A DNA stretch of 64,000 nt from JAAYFJ01 sp964344295 (GCA_964344295.1 CAYFMR010000001.1:181127-245126); one strand, 5' to 3'. Positions 43,268 through 52,016 are shown, numbered from the stretch's first letter. Notes: a model not told the origin generated them from the sequence alone. Program-made: numbers and translations.

Positions 43268-44092
43268 TTTGTGTTCTCTTAATGCTTCGATTTCCTTTTG
43301 GTAACCTTTTAAGTCCTGGGGCGTTTCCAATACCATGGGTAACGTCTGCAAATACGCGTGGTTCACGATTTCCTCAAACACGGTCCATCCCAAATGTCCC
43401 TCACCTAACACCTCATGACGGTCCTTTTTCGCTCCGCGCTCATTTTTACTGTCATTTAAGTGCAAAGCCTTTAAGTAGCGAAGGCCGATCACCCGATCAA
43501 ATTCTTCCAACACCCCTTCTAAATCATGTACCACATCATAACCGGCATCATGGACATGACACGTATCCAAACACACACCTATGTGATCACGGTACCGGCA
43601 TCCTTCAATGATTGTTGCCAACTCTTCAAAGCTGCGCCCAATCTCCGTTCCCTTTCCTGCCATAGTTTCCAATAGCACTGTCGTATGCATGCCGGAAAAC
43701 ATAGTTTCATTTAGCAGCTTCGTAATTTTTTCCGTCCCCATTTCCACTCCCTGTTTTACGTGTGAACCAGGATGAAAGTTGTAGTATTGTCCTGGCAAGT
43801 TTTCTAAGCGCTCCAAGTCTTCGCGAAAAACCATCTCGGCAAAATCTAAGACTTCAGGTTTTGCCGCCGCAGGATTCAAAGTGTAAGGAGCATGAGCCAC
43901 CAACGGCCCGAACTCGTGGACCTTCATTAAGTTCAAAAGCGCCTTAGCATCCTCTGCGTCCCACGGACGCATCTTACCTCCGCGAGGATTTCTTGTAAAA
44001 AACTGAAATGTATTGGCCCCAATCTTTAACGCCGTTTCTCCCATCGCCAAGTAGCCACCTGACGACGAAAGATGGCACCCTAAATAAAGCAT
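43250..44092 (-). CDS. nfo: Endonuclease IV (AP endonuclease)
   Basis: Repairs abasic sites and damaged 3' ends. 280 residues, TIM barrel with zinc-binding motifs: GCHLSSSGGY, FHPGSHV, LLETMAGKGTEIG, GVCLDTCHVHDAGYD, LNDSKN.RG and DRHE.LGEGHLG. GGAGGAGGTTTT precedes the ATG at 44092. Lies 11 bases after the HAD phosphatase gene, probably co-transcribed; the coding end is used as terminator stem. Confidence 0.96.
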   Translation of the reverse strand: MLYLGCHLSSSGGYLAMGETALKIGANTFQFFTRNPRGGKMRPWDAEDAKALLNLMKVHEFGPLVAHAPYTLNPAAAKPEVLDFAEMVFREDLERLENLPGQYYNFHPGSHVKQGVEMGTEKITKLLNETMFSGMHTTVLLETMAGKGTEIGRSFEELATIIEGCRYRDHIGVCLDTCHVHDAGYDVVHDLEGVLEEFDRVIGLRYLKALHLNDSKNERGAKKDRHEVLGEGHLGWTVFEEIVNHAYLQTLPMVLETPQDLKGYQKEIEALREHKQKTLR

Positions 44093-44103
44093 AAAACCTC
44101 CTC

Positions 44104-44850
44104 CTACTCAAACAGGCTCCCGCCTGCTTCCAATAATCGAATATGGCCATCTGCCACATAAACGACATCTTTTCTCTCAATGACCACCGTAGTCCGTTCT
44201 AACAACCCAGTGTGGTTTTTAATGGCCACCAAGAATTCTCGATTTGGATTAAGTGCCACAGGATGACCCACCAACTCCAACATCCCCCAATCGCCCATCG
44301 TATCCCCATATGCATAGGACCGGCTCAGATCAATGCCATAGACTTTTTCCAGTTCAGCCACAGCTTGTCTTTTGCTTTCTGCGTCCCACATGGGAATCAC
44401 TTCGCCAGTCAGTTTCTGATCTTCATCCATTAGAAACGTCGTCCCACGCCAATCATCGGCCTCGTACTTTTCCGCCATTGGGGCCACCAAAAAATCAGGA
44501 CTGCCAGAGATAAAAAACAACGCGTGTCCTAATTCCTTATGCCACTGAATCTGCTTTCTTGCAAAGGAATATACCATATCGCCATGCATTTTCACCACCT
44601 CTTCGGCCACTTGAGACACCTTTAAGCCAGGTTCACCAATGAGTTCACGCAAATATATGGCAATGAGGCGGTTAAAATAATCTTCAAAATTTAAAAAGCG
44701 CTTTCCCCATTGTTTGTAAATGGGGCGCACTTCTTTTTCCCACACCTGGTGATCGGCCAGGTTTTCTTTGACCATTTTTTTGAAATGCTCAATCATCAGC
44801 TGATCACGAAAAATGGTACCATCTATGTCAAAAAACGCCGCTTGTCGCAT
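44104..44850 (-). CDS. HAD-IB family phosphatase, SerB-like
   Basis: 248 residues. Motif I AAFFDIDGTIF, motif II HALFFISGSP, Lys motif in AESKRQAVAEL, and motif III AYGDTMGDWGMLELVGHPVALNP. This is the HAD IB subgroup (phosphoserine phosphatase and relatives); long cap domain between 20 and 100. Substrate not determined. Two ATGs lie six bases apart; I use 44850, which is 9 bases from GGAGG, rather than 44856, which is only 3. Confidence 0.88.
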   Translation of the reverse strand: MRQAAFFDIDGTIFRDQLMIEHFKKMVKENLADHQVWEKEVRPIYKQWGKRFLNFEDYFNRLIAIYLRELIGEPGLKVSQVAEEVVKMHGDMVYSFARKQIQWHKELGHALFFISGSPDFLVAPMAEKYEADDWRGTTFLMDEDQKLTGEVIPMWDAESKRQAVAELEKVYGIDLSRSYAYGDTMGDWGMLELVGHPVALNPNREFLVAIKNHTGLLERTTVVIERKDVVYVADGHIRLLEAGGSLFE

Positions 44851-44869
44851 CCTCATTCACCTCCACATC

Positions 44870-44875
44870 ATTATA
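44870..44875 (-). promoter_or_regulatory. Extended -10 of the HAD-nfo unit
   Basis: Minus strand TATAAT (44870-44875) preceded by TGA. No convincing -35 at 16-18 bases. It lies about 20 bases from the start codon, back to back with the thrC promoter. Confidence 0.5.
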
Positions 44876-44908
44876 TCATACTATCGTCCCGTCTTGATTC
44901 CGCATGGA

Positions 44909-44937
44909 TTGCACAAGGACCTTTCATGTGGTAAACT
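44909..44937 (+). promoter_or_regulatory. Predicted promoter of thrC-thrB
   Basis: Plus strand: -35 TTGCAC (44909-44914), 17-base spacer ending in TGG, extended -10 TAAACT (44932-44937). The leader is about 60 bases, too short for a T-box, and no attenuator hairpin is seen. Confidence 0.6.
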
Positions 44938-45002
44938 GTCCATATCATACGGTAAAGCGTTAATCCGTCAAATATTATAAAATCTAGAAAGGATGATTTC
45001 AC

Positions 45003-46058
45003 ATGGCTTGGAAAGGTCTCATTCACGCCTATCAATCGTATCTGCCCGTCAACGCACAAACGCCTCTCATCACCTTATATGAAGGTAATACACCGTTAAT
45101 CAAAAGCGTCAACATTGGACGGGATCTCGGACTAGATCTCTACTTTAAATTTGAAGGGCTAAACCCTACCGGCTCCTTTAAAGACCGAGGCATGGTCATG
45201 GCCGTCGCCAAAGCTTTAGAGGCCCAATCACGCGTCATCATCTGCGCCTCCACTGGTAATACTTCCGCCTCTGCAGCCGCCTATGGTGCCCGTTTTGGCC
45301 TTAAAACCATTGTGCTCATTCCAGAGGGGAAAATTGCTATGGGCAAGCTGGCCCAAGCCTTTCAATACGGAGCCCAAGTCATCACCATCCAGGGCAACTT
45401 CGACCAGGCACTCAAACTCGTACGCGAAATCAGCGACACACATCCCATCACCTTAGTGAATTCTTTGAATCCATACCGTTTGGAGGGGCAACAAACTGGT
45501 GCCTTTGAAATGATCGATGCACTGGGAAAAGCCCCTGACATTCTTGCCATCCCCGTGGGTAACGCTGGTAATATCTCCGCTTACTGGAAAGGGTTTAACG
45601 CTTACTATGATAACAAAATCATCGACCAAAAGCCAAAAATGTATGGATTCCAAGCTGACGGTGCTGCGCCTTTAGTTTACGGCCACGTCTTTGAAAATCC
45701 AGAAACCATCGCTACTGCCATTCGCATCGGCAATCCGGCCAGTGCCGATAAGGCTTTACGCGCCCGTGACGAATCCGATGGCCTCATCGATGCCGTCACA
45801 GATGATGAGATTCTAGAAGCCTACCGCGAGCTCTCGCGTTCTGAGGGAATTTTTGCTGAGCCTGCTTCTGCTGCCTCTCTTGCCGGTGTCTTTAAGTCCC
45901 TAAAACAAGATAAAATCCAAAAGGGACAACAAGTCGTCTGCGTGCTGACCGGAAACGGTCTTAAGGACCCTTCCACCTGTCTGGAGTTCGTACATGAACC
46001 ACCTTCTCTACGCCCCGTTGTCGACGACATCTTAGCCTTAATTGAGAAGGAGGCGTAA
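45003..46058 (+). CDS. thrC: Threonine synthase
   Basis: PLP enzyme converting O-phosphohomoserine to threonine. 351 residues, the short type II form. PLP-binding Lys60 is in NPTGSFKDRGMVMAV; phosphate-binding loop ASTGNTSASAAAYGARFG and GNAGNISAYWKGF. AAAGGATGATTTCAC precedes the ATG at 45003. It pairs with thrB four bases downstream. No homoserine dehydrogenase gene is adjacent. Confidence 0.97.
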   Translation: MAWKGLIHAYQSYLPVNAQTPLITLYEGNTPLIKSVNIGRDLGLDLYFKFEGLNPTGSFKDRGMVMAVAKALEAQSRVIICASTGNTSASAAAYGARFGLKTIVLIPEGKIAMGKLAQAFQYGAQVITIQGNFDQALKLVREISDTHPITLVNSLNPYRLEGQQTGAFEMIDALGKAPDILAIPVGNAGNISAYWKGFNAYYDNKIIDQKPKMYGFQADGAAPLVYGHVFENPETIATAIRIGNPASADKALRARDESDGLIDAVTDDEILEAYRELSRSEGIFAEPASAASLAGVFKSLKQDKIQKGQQVVCVLTGNGLKDPSTCLEFVHEPPSLRPVVDDILALIEKEA

Positions 46059-46062
46059 GATC

Positions 46063-46959
46063 ATGGTCACTTATAATGTCAAAGTTCCCGCTACTACCGC
46101 CAATATGGGACCCGGATTTGATGCTTTTGGAATGGCCTTATCCCTCTACTCCTATTTTGAAGCCAAACCTTCGGACAAATGGCAGTTTAGCTTGACCGGC
46201 GCAGGCGCTGACCAATTGGATGGTCGAGAAAACTTGGTGGAAACCGCCATGAAGTATGTTTTGGAACAAGAAAACAGCCCGCAAAAAGCATACGTGCATA
46301 TAGAAAACCATATTCCATTTGGTCGCGGACTGGGCTCCTCTGCCGCTGCCATCGTTGGCGGTGTCATGTTGGCCAACGCCTTACTGAAGCGGCGACTGAC
46401 TGATCAGGAAATTTTACGCTATGCTACCACTATCGAAGGCCACCCGGACAACGTGGTCCCGGCTTATCTGGGTCAATTCACCGTATCTCTCGCTACAGAA
46501 GACCGGATCCTCTGTGAACAAATCATGCCATCCTCCTCACTAACCACTGTGGTGTGTATTCCCACTTATGAAGTGAGCACCGCCAAGGCCAGAGCCGTCA
46601 TGCCACCAACAGTTTCCATGGAAGATGCTGTCTTCTCCATGACCCACGCCTCCCTTTTGGTGCTGGCCATGAGAAATGGCGATCTGCCTCTGCTTTCCCA
46701 TGCCATGAAAGATAGCTTACACGAACCCTACCGCAAAGCGCTCTTAAAAGGCTACGACTCTTTAAAAGCCGCCGCACTTGATGCCGGCGCTCTCAGTTAT
46801 AATATTTCCGGCTCCGGCTCCACCACCATCGCTTACACCGACCAAGATCACGCTGTAGCCATCGCCGAAGCGCTTCGTCATACCATGGACCAATTAGGCC
46901 TTGATGGGCAGGCACTCACCTTGCCACCGGACATGCACGGAGCCGTTTACCAGGACTAA
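46063..46959 (+). CDS. thrB: Homoserine kinase
   Basis: GHMP kinase making O-phosphohomoserine for ThrC. 298 residues. VKVPATTANMGPGFDAFGMAL N-terminus, ATP loop PFGRGLGSSAAAIVGG, EGHPDNVVPAYLG, and C-terminal YNISGSGSTTIAY. GAAGGAGGCGTAAGATC fixes the ATG at 46063; the frame is open seven codons upstream through the ribosome-binding site. Second and last gene of the thr unit. Confidence 0.97.
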   Translation: MVTYNVKVPATTANMGPGFDAFGMALSLYSYFEAKPSDKWQFSLTGAGADQLDGRENLVETAMKYVLEQENSPQKAYVHIENHIPFGRGLGSSAAAIVGGVMLANALLKRRLTDQEILRYATTIEGHPDNVVPAYLGQFTVSLATEDRILCEQIMPSSSLTTVVCIPTYEVSTAKARAVMPPTVSMEDAVFSMTHASLLVLAMRNGDLPLLSHAMKDSLHEPYRKALLKGYDSLKAAALDAGALSYNISGSGSTTIAYTDQDHAVAIAEALRHTMDQLGLDGQALTLPPDMHGAVYQD

Positions 46960-47066
46960 GCCTATCAAAGGCTGCGCCTCTCTTCGATGATATCCGTTGA
47001 CCAGCTGGTCACATCACCAGCGGTTGGCTTGTCGCCCATTAGATTCACTCAGTCTCTATACGCATC

Positions 47067-47095
47067 AAAAAAGTCCGGCATCGCCGGACTTTTTT
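47067..47095. terminator. Bidirectional terminator between thrB and cvrA
   Basis: AAAAAAGTCCGGC (47067-47079) pairs with GCCGGACTTTTTT (47083-47095), ATC loop. It terminates both converging units. The 107 bases before it on the thrB side hold only a 14-bp palindrome at 46998-47011. Confidence 0.95.
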
Positions 47096-47106
47096 CGTTT
47101 CATCTA

Positions 47107-48684
47107 TTATTCGCTGATCATCACCACAGTATCTTCCGGATGCAACACGGTATCTCCTGTAGGCACAATAACTTCTCCGCCCTTTCGCTGCACCATAATG
47201 ATCAGCTCCTTATCACCTATCTCCAGCTCCGAAATCTTATGATTCGCCCAACGATGCTCTTTGGACAACGTAAATTCCTTTAAATCATGACCCGTGCGAT
47301 CAAAGTGCATCTGTCCTCCCAAGACGATGATATCGTCTTTTTCAATAATCGTATCACCTTTGGCCACTACCGTTTTCCCGTTCCGTTCAATTTTGGCCAC
47401 AATGATGTTAAAAGTGTGATTCAGCTCCTTAATCATCTTGCCGATCCAGCGATTGCCCTCTTGAATCTGCGTTTGGATAAAGCCAAGGTCCGACTTATCT
47501 TGGTAATAATTAAAGGTTTTTAGCACTGTGTCATTGGGTTCTAACATCTGCCATCGTTTCGTCGCCATCGGCATCAGTGATCCCTGAATAAAGGAGGAGA
47601 ATAAACAAATGCCAAACACAATATGGAAAATGTCAATAGACAATGGAATTTGCGAGTTCACCACCAAAATGGCGAAAGCAATCGCTGCAGCTCCTCTTAG
47701 ACCCCCCAGAGAAATGATCTTTAACTGATTTTTTTCCAGTTTAAACGGCAGCATAAGCCCCCATACCGTCACCGGTCTGGCCACAACGGCCATCACTAGC
47801 ATAATCATAAAAGAGATAGGTAACACTGCCACCAGTTGTTGAACGTTCGATAAAAACCCAAGAAGAAAGAATAAGCCAATTTGTACTAAAGAGGAAATGC
47901 CGTCATAGAAAAATACGACGTCTCGTTTTCCTACAAATTGCTTATTGCCCAAATAGATTCCCAGGATGTACAAGGCCAAATAGCCATTACCCCCCACCAA
48001 CTCGGTCAGGCTAAACGTTCCAAACATGAGCGCCACGAAAAAAACAATCAGCAAGCCGTCTTCTTTCATGTCTCCACGGTTAATGATGCGTAACATAACC
48101 CAACCGATCAAAAATCCCAGGCCAACGCCAAATACCACTTGTTTTAAAACCAGCACCGGAACAGATACTTGGGCTCCAGCGATTAAAGTAATAAAAACAA
48201 TCGTCATCGTGTAGGCAGCCGGGTCGTTAGAGCCACTTTCCAACTCTAAAAGCGGAGCCGTGTTATGCTTCAGGTTCAGCCTCTTAGATACCAAGATGGA
48301 AGACACGGAAGCATAGTCTGTCGACCCCACGACGGAACCTAAAAGCATCGCTTCATAAAAATCAAACTTAAGCACATAAAAGCAAAAGGCCCCCGTTAAT
48401 AATGCCGTCGCAACGACACCTAAGCTTGCCAAAACTGCTGCGGGCTTGGCTACCGGTTTTCCCATGGCCCAGTTAGTACCAAAGCCCCCATAAAACATGA
48501 TGACCATCAAAGATACTTTGGCGACGTTATCTGCTAATGCATAATCCGAAAAATTATAGCCTAATAAGTTGAACGACATCCCCAAAAAAATGAAGAGTAA
48601 TAGGGAAGGCAGTCCAAAACGATCTGAAAATCGATGAGCTAAGATAGCCAGCAGTAAAACTGCTGTAATAATCAGTAAATTCAT
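47107..48684 (-). CDS. cvrA: K+/H+ (cation/proton) antiporter, CvrA/NhaP2 type with TrkA-C domains
   Basis: CPA1-type antiporter, 525 residues. About 12 transmembrane helices (1-395), with the ion-binding segments VGSTDYASVSSILV and LELESGSNDPAAY. The soluble C-terminus holds two TrkA-C/RCK-C-like units (about 405-525; KGDTIIEKDDIIVLGG and TGDTVLHPEDTVVMI). In other Firmicutes such RCK-C domains can bind c-di-AMP; this is by family only. Potassium export is the likely role. AAAGGGG lies nine bases before the ATG. The preceding 200 bases fold into a strong RNA structure. Confidence 0.92.
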   Translation of the reverse strand: MNLLIITAVLLLAILAHRFSDRFGLPSLLLFIFLGMSFNLLGYNFSDYALADNVAKVSLMVIMFYGGFGTNWAMGKPVAKPAAVLASLGVVATALLTGAFCFYVLKFDFYEAMLLGSVVGSTDYASVSSILVSKRLNLKHNTAPLLELESGSNDPAAYTMTIVFITLIAGAQVSVPVLVLKQVVFGVGLGFLIGWVMLRIINRGDMKEDGLLIVFFVALMFGTFSLTELVGGNGYLALYILGIYLGNKQFVGKRDVVFFYDGISSLVQIGLFFLLGFLSNVQQLVAVLPISFMIMLVMAVVARPVTVWGLMLPFKLEKNQLKIISLGGLRGAAAIAFAILVVNSQIPLSIDIFHIVFGICLFSSFIQGSLMPMATKRWQMLEPNDTVLKTFNYYQDKSDLGFIQTQIQEGNRWIGKMIKELNHTFNIIVAKIERNGKTVVAKGDTIIEKDDIIVLGGQMHFDRTGHDLKEFTLSKEHRWANHKISELEIGDKELIIMVQRKGGEVIVPTGDTVLHPEDTVVMISE

Positions 48685-48755
48685 AACACACTACCCCTTT
48701 CTCTTCTGGCCAGCAAGCCTGATCCTTTCATAGGTGTCTTCACCCTCATGTTCAT
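48681..48755 (-). CDS. Possible 24-codon leader peptide ahead of cvrA
   Basis: An ATG at 48755 preceded by GGTGAAGAGG opens a frame of 24 codons (MNMRVKTPMKGSGLLARRER, then GSVL). Its TGA overlaps the cvrA ATG by ATGA. It is basic and not similar to anything I know. A real coupling peptide is possible, but so short a frame could be chance. Confidence 0.3.
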   Translation of the reverse strand: MNMRVKTPMKGSGLLARRERGSVL

Positions 48756-48870
48756 CCTCTTCACCTGGTAAAATGATAGGTGCTTAGTCCTTTTGCGCAG
48801 GTTCTCTCATCGTAAAATCTTTTACTGCCTCAGATTTTACCTCGCAAGTGGCTAAGCACGTGAAGAAAGG
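48691..48870 (-). promoter_or_regulatory. Structured leader RNA of cvrA, class not recognised
   Basis: Minus-strand RNA between apt and cvrA. P1: GTGCTTAG (48859-48852) pairs with CTAAGCAC (48787-48780). Inside it P2: TTGCG (48847-48843) with CGCAA (48797-48793), continuing after a bulged G as AG with CT. Inside that P3: GTAAAATCT (48840-48832) with AGATTTTAC (48820-48812), 11-base loop. Further on, GGTG/CACC hairpins and a CACCT...AGGTG pair (48782-48778 with 48766-48762) that would compete with P1. The 5' segment CCTTTCT (48870-48864) can pair with AGAAAGG (48702-48696), covering the cvrA ribosome-binding site, or with GAAAGG at 48729-48724. It does not show the motifs of the c-di-AMP, M-box, T-box, SAM or lysine leaders that I know. 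Confidence 0.6.
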
Positions 48871-48891
48871 CATCCCCTTGAGGAGTGCATT

Positions 48892-49425
48892 TTATTTTTC
48901 GTCTTCTTTAAATCCCATTAATCGAACGATCGGCGTATTTCCCAGCTGTTCCCGCCCTCTCAAATCATCCAGTTCGATTAAAAAGGCATAGGCACTGACC
49001 GTAGCTCCCAAGCTCTCTACCATTTCTTTTACTGCTCGAGCAGTCCCACCGGTGGCCAGCAAATCGTCCACTACCAGCACTTTTGCTCCGGGGGCTAGTG
49101 CATCATTGTGAATTTCTAAAGCGTCCTGACCATACTCTAGTCCATAGTGCTTTTTAACCGTATCCCCGGGTAATTTTCCAGACTTGCGCACAGGCACAAA
49201 ACCCTTATTCATTCGATACGCCAAAGCAGATCCTAAGATAAAGCCACGAGCTTCGATCGCTAATACCACATCCACATCGGATGCCACTTGACTTGCAGCC
49301 TCTGCCATTTGATCAACGGCTAAATGAAATGCCGTTTCATCCTTCAGCAAAGTCGTAATGTCACGAAAATGAATCCCTTCCACGGGAAAGTTTTCAATCG
49401 TTCTTATTTTTTCTTTTAAATTCAT
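48892..49425 (-). CDS. apt: Adenine phosphoribosyltransferase
   Basis: Salvages adenine to AMP with PRPP. 177 residues. NFPVEGIHFRDITTLLKD at the start, AIEARGFILGSALAY, KLPGDTVKKHYGLEYG and the PRPP loop VLVVDDLLATGGTA. ATG at 49425 fits the family start; the open frame nine codons further runs over the smpB stop. It ends 207 bases before cvrA. Confidence 0.97.
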   Translation of the reverse strand: MNLKEKIRTIENFPVEGIHFRDITTLLKDETAFHLAVDQMAEAASQVASDVDVVLAIEARGFILGSALAYRMNKGFVPVRKSGKLPGDTVKKHYGLEYGQDALEIHNDALAPGAKVLVVDDLLATGGTARAVKEMVESLGATVSAYAFLIELDDLRGREQLGNTPIVRLMGFKEDEK

Positions 49426-49432
49426 TTTTCCA

Positions 49433-49903
49433 TCACCATTTATTATGCTCACGCATCGCTCGTTCTATGTGTCTCTTGGCATCCTTCTCGGCTAGAGCGG
49501 CGCGCTTATCGTAAAGTTTTTTCCCTTTGGCCACAGCTAATTCAGCTTTGACCAAACCATTTTTCAGATACAGAGAAAGGACCACTAACGTCATGCCACT
49601 TTGTGCCACTTGTTGCTCTAGGCGGTGTATTTCCCGTTTATGCAACAAAAGTTTCCGCTTACGCACCGGATCCTCATTAAACCGATTTCCTTGCTCATAG
49701 GGGCTAATATGCATCCCATAAACAAAGATTTCACCTTCTTCTACCGCCGCATAAGATTCTTTGAGGTTCACTTTCCCCTGACGAATGGATTTCACTTCGG
49801 TACCTTTTAAGACTATGCCAGCCTCTACGGTGCTCTCAATAAAATATTCGTGACGCGCCTTGCGATTAGTCGCCAGTACTTTGTGACTTTCCTTTTTTGC
49901 CAC
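49433..49903 (-). CDS. smpB: SsrA-binding protein SmpB
   Basis: Partner of tmRNA in trans-translation. 156 residues: NRKARHEYFIESTVEAGIVL, TEVKSIRQGKVNLKES, and the C-terminal DKRAALAEKDAKRHIERAM. I prefer the GTG at 49903 because AGAGG lies nine bases upstream and length matches Bacillus SmpB; an ATG at 49912 has no spaced ribosome-binding site. It begins within the rnr coding end, a 38-base overlap. rnr-smpB is a standard pair; the ssrA gene itself is not in the window. Confidence 0.95.
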   Translation of the reverse strand: MAKKESHKVLATNRKARHEYFIESTVEAGIVLKGTEVKSIRQGKVNLKESYAAVEEGEIFVYGMHISPYEQGNRFNEDPVRKRKLLLHKREIHRLEQQVAQSGMTLVVLSLYLKNGLVKAELAVAKGKKLYDKRAALAEKDAKRHIERAMREHNKW

Positions 49904-51998
49904 TATCCTCATCCTCTACCAAAGTAAAATCAATGTTATATTGTCCCATATCCACATAGGCCACCTGCACCGTCACCGGATCGCCTAATTGCCATCGCTT
50001 ACCTGTGCGTTCTCCCACAACCTGATAGGTATCTTCCAAGAAATTGTAATGGTCATCTTCCATCGAGGAAAATTTCACTAAGCCCTCAATCGTGTTGGGT
50101 AGTTCCACAAAAAATCCGAAATTCGTCAATGTTGAGATGCGACCCTCAAATATCTCACCCACATGGTCAGCCATATACTGTGCCATTTTAAACTTCTCAA
50201 CCTGACGTTCTGCCTCTTCTGCAACGCGTTCCCGATCAGAAATATGGGTCGTCTGTTGCTTGAGTTCGCGGCGCAAAACTTGCCAATAATCTCTGTCAGT
50301 TTTTCGATGCAACATGGCTTTTAAGATGCGATGGACCATTAAGTCGGCATAGCGTCTGATCGGAGCCGTAAAATGTGTGTACCCTTCACTAGCCAAGCCA
50401 AAATGCCCGATATCTTCCGGAGAATAAACAGCCTTTTGCATCGATCTCAGCATCAACGTGGTCAAAAGCAACTCTTCTGGCTTCCCTTTCACCTCTGTGA
50501 CGATCTGCTGCAATGTTTTCGGTTCAATGGCATCCAAATCCAATTCATAGCCAAACCGGCTTAGGACCCGATTAAATTCTACTAATTTTTCTTCTGAAGG
50601 TTTGCCATGCACCCGGTACACAAACGAATCGGCACGTCTTCCCCAATGTTGGGCAATGACTTCATTGGCGACGATCATAAATTCTTCGATCATCATTTCC
50701 GCTTCGCCTCGCTCCAGTCTTTCCACATTCACCGGTTTGGCGTCACGATCCAGAGTGATTTTCATCTCGGGAAAATCAAACATCATTGACCCACGGCGTA
50801 CCCGCTGTGCCTTTAGTTGATGCATCAATTGACGCCCTTCATCTAATAATAGTTGTCGTGTTTGATGTTCTCTCGGCAATTCTTCCCCGGTAAAATAGCG
50901 ATTGACTTCTTCGTATGTTAAACGCGCATCAGAGCGAATCACCGTTTCATATAATGCTTTGCTTTCCAATTGTCCATTGGCTAAAAAATCCAAGCACAGG
51001 CTTAACGCATATCGATCCTCTCCGGGGTTTAGAGAGCAAATGCCATTGGACAGTTCCGTCGGCAACATAGGGAGTACCCGATCGATGAGATAGGCAGAAT
51101 TTCCACGCAGGTACGCCTCTTCGTCCATCGCCATACCAGGTTTAACGTAATGACTTACATCGGCAATATGTACCCAAAGGCGTGTCCCGTTCCCTTCGAT
51201 TTTCTCTATACTAATAGCATCATCAAGGTCTTTGGCATCTTCACCGTCAATGGTTACCGTTTCCAAAGACCTGGCATCATATCGGCCATCCAAGCATACC
51301 GTTTGGGATACCTCACGAGCTTCCTTTTTCGCCTCAGGTGGAAACCCTTCCCGTAAACCAAAAGAGAGGATAATGGACTGCATATCCGTTTCATTCACAC
51401 CAGGATAACCTAGAATAGCTGTTACCTTACCTTTAGGCGGTCTATTTTTTCCCTGATGGCGCACTTCGACCATCACTTTTTGCCCATCTTTGGCCCCACC
51501 AGTAGACTTGGCATCCACGCTTAATGGACTGGCAAACCTTGATTCATCGGGATAAACCAGCCCCGATCCATCTGGCCTGGTCTTTTTATAAAGCCCTACC
51601 AACACATGGTGACCTCGTTCGAGCACCCTCACCACTTTACCTTGTGGGCGCTCATCTTGCGTGTCTTCAATGAGCACACGAACCCTGTCCTTATCATAAG
51701 CATTCTGTAATGCCTCTGCAGGAATATAAATATCCGGCTTTTCTCCGTCTTCGCGCAATAAGAAAGCGAACCCTCTTGCGTTACCCTGTAACACACCCTC
51801 GACCAGTCTAGTCTCTTCCGACCAAATAATTTCATTGGGGTGAGGGCGAAAGATAGACCCTTCTTTTTCCATGTCTCTTAGGACACCGTCTAATAGCTTT
51901 CGTTCATTGTTGCGAATCTGAAGCACTTTAGCCAATGATTTAAAATCTGTCCGATGCGATGGAATGGACTTCAAAATAGCTATGATTTTTTCTTTCAT
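49866..51998 (-). CDS. rnr: Ribonuclease R
   Basis: 3'-5' exoribonuclease that degrades structured RNA. 710 residues: an N-terminal HTH-like segment, two cold-shock domains (about 60-210), the RNB catalytic domain with the acidic cluster TIDGEDAKDLDDAIS (about 250) and FTAPIRRYADLMVHR, then an S1 domain (GRISTLTNFGFFVELPNTIEG) and a Lys/Ser-rich tail. GAGGAGGACGGT precedes the ATG at 51998. secG, often upstream, is not present. Confidence 0.97.
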   Translation of the reverse strand: MKEKIIAILKSIPSHRTDFKSLAKVLQIRNNERKLLDGVLRDMEKEGSIFRPHPNEIIWSEETRLVEGVLQGNARGFAFLLREDGEKPDIYIPAEALQNAYDKDRVRVLIEDTQDERPQGKVVRVLERGHHVLVGLYKKTRPDGSGLVYPDESRFASPLSVDAKSTGGAKDGQKVMVEVRHQGKNRPPKGKVTAILGYPGVNETDMQSIILSFGLREGFPPEAKKEAREVSQTVCLDGRYDARSLETVTIDGEDAKDLDDAISIEKIEGNGTRLWVHIADVSHYVKPGMAMDEEAYLRGNSAYLIDRVLPMLPTELSNGICSLNPGEDRYALSLCLDFLANGQLESKALYETVIRSDARLTYEEVNRYFTGEELPREHQTRQLLLDEGRQLMHQLKAQRVRRGSMMFDFPEMKITLDRDAKPVNVERLERGEAEMMIEEFMIVANEVIAQHWGRRADSFVYRVHGKPSEEKLVEFNRVLSRFGYELDLDAIEPKTLQQIVTEVKGKPEELLLTTLMLRSMQKAVYSPEDIGHFGLASEGYTHFTAPIRRYADLMVHRILKAMLHRKTDRDYWQVLRRELKQQTTHISDRERVAEEAERQVEKFKMAQYMADHVGEIFEGRISTLTNFGFFVELPNTIEGLVKFSSMEDDHYNFLEDTYQVVGERTGKRWQLGDPVTVQVAYVDMGQYNIDFTLVEDEDSGKKGKSQSTGD

Positions 51999-52016
51999 AC
52001 CGTCCTCCTCAAGGGA

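Noticed and set aside
44861..45002. Threonine T-box or attenuator before thrC
   Set aside because: The space is only about 140 bases with a promoter in the middle; no specifier loop, T-box sequence or terminator hairpin.
41754..46959. Horizontal transfer of glpK and thrCB because of higher C content
   Set aside because: All plus-strand genes share the bias, including the core gene tmcAL, so replication strand bias explains it better.
48691..48870. c-di-AMP (ydaO), M-box or T-box identity for the cvrA leader
   Set aside because: The conserved segments of these classes that I know are not seen; I therefore leave the class open.
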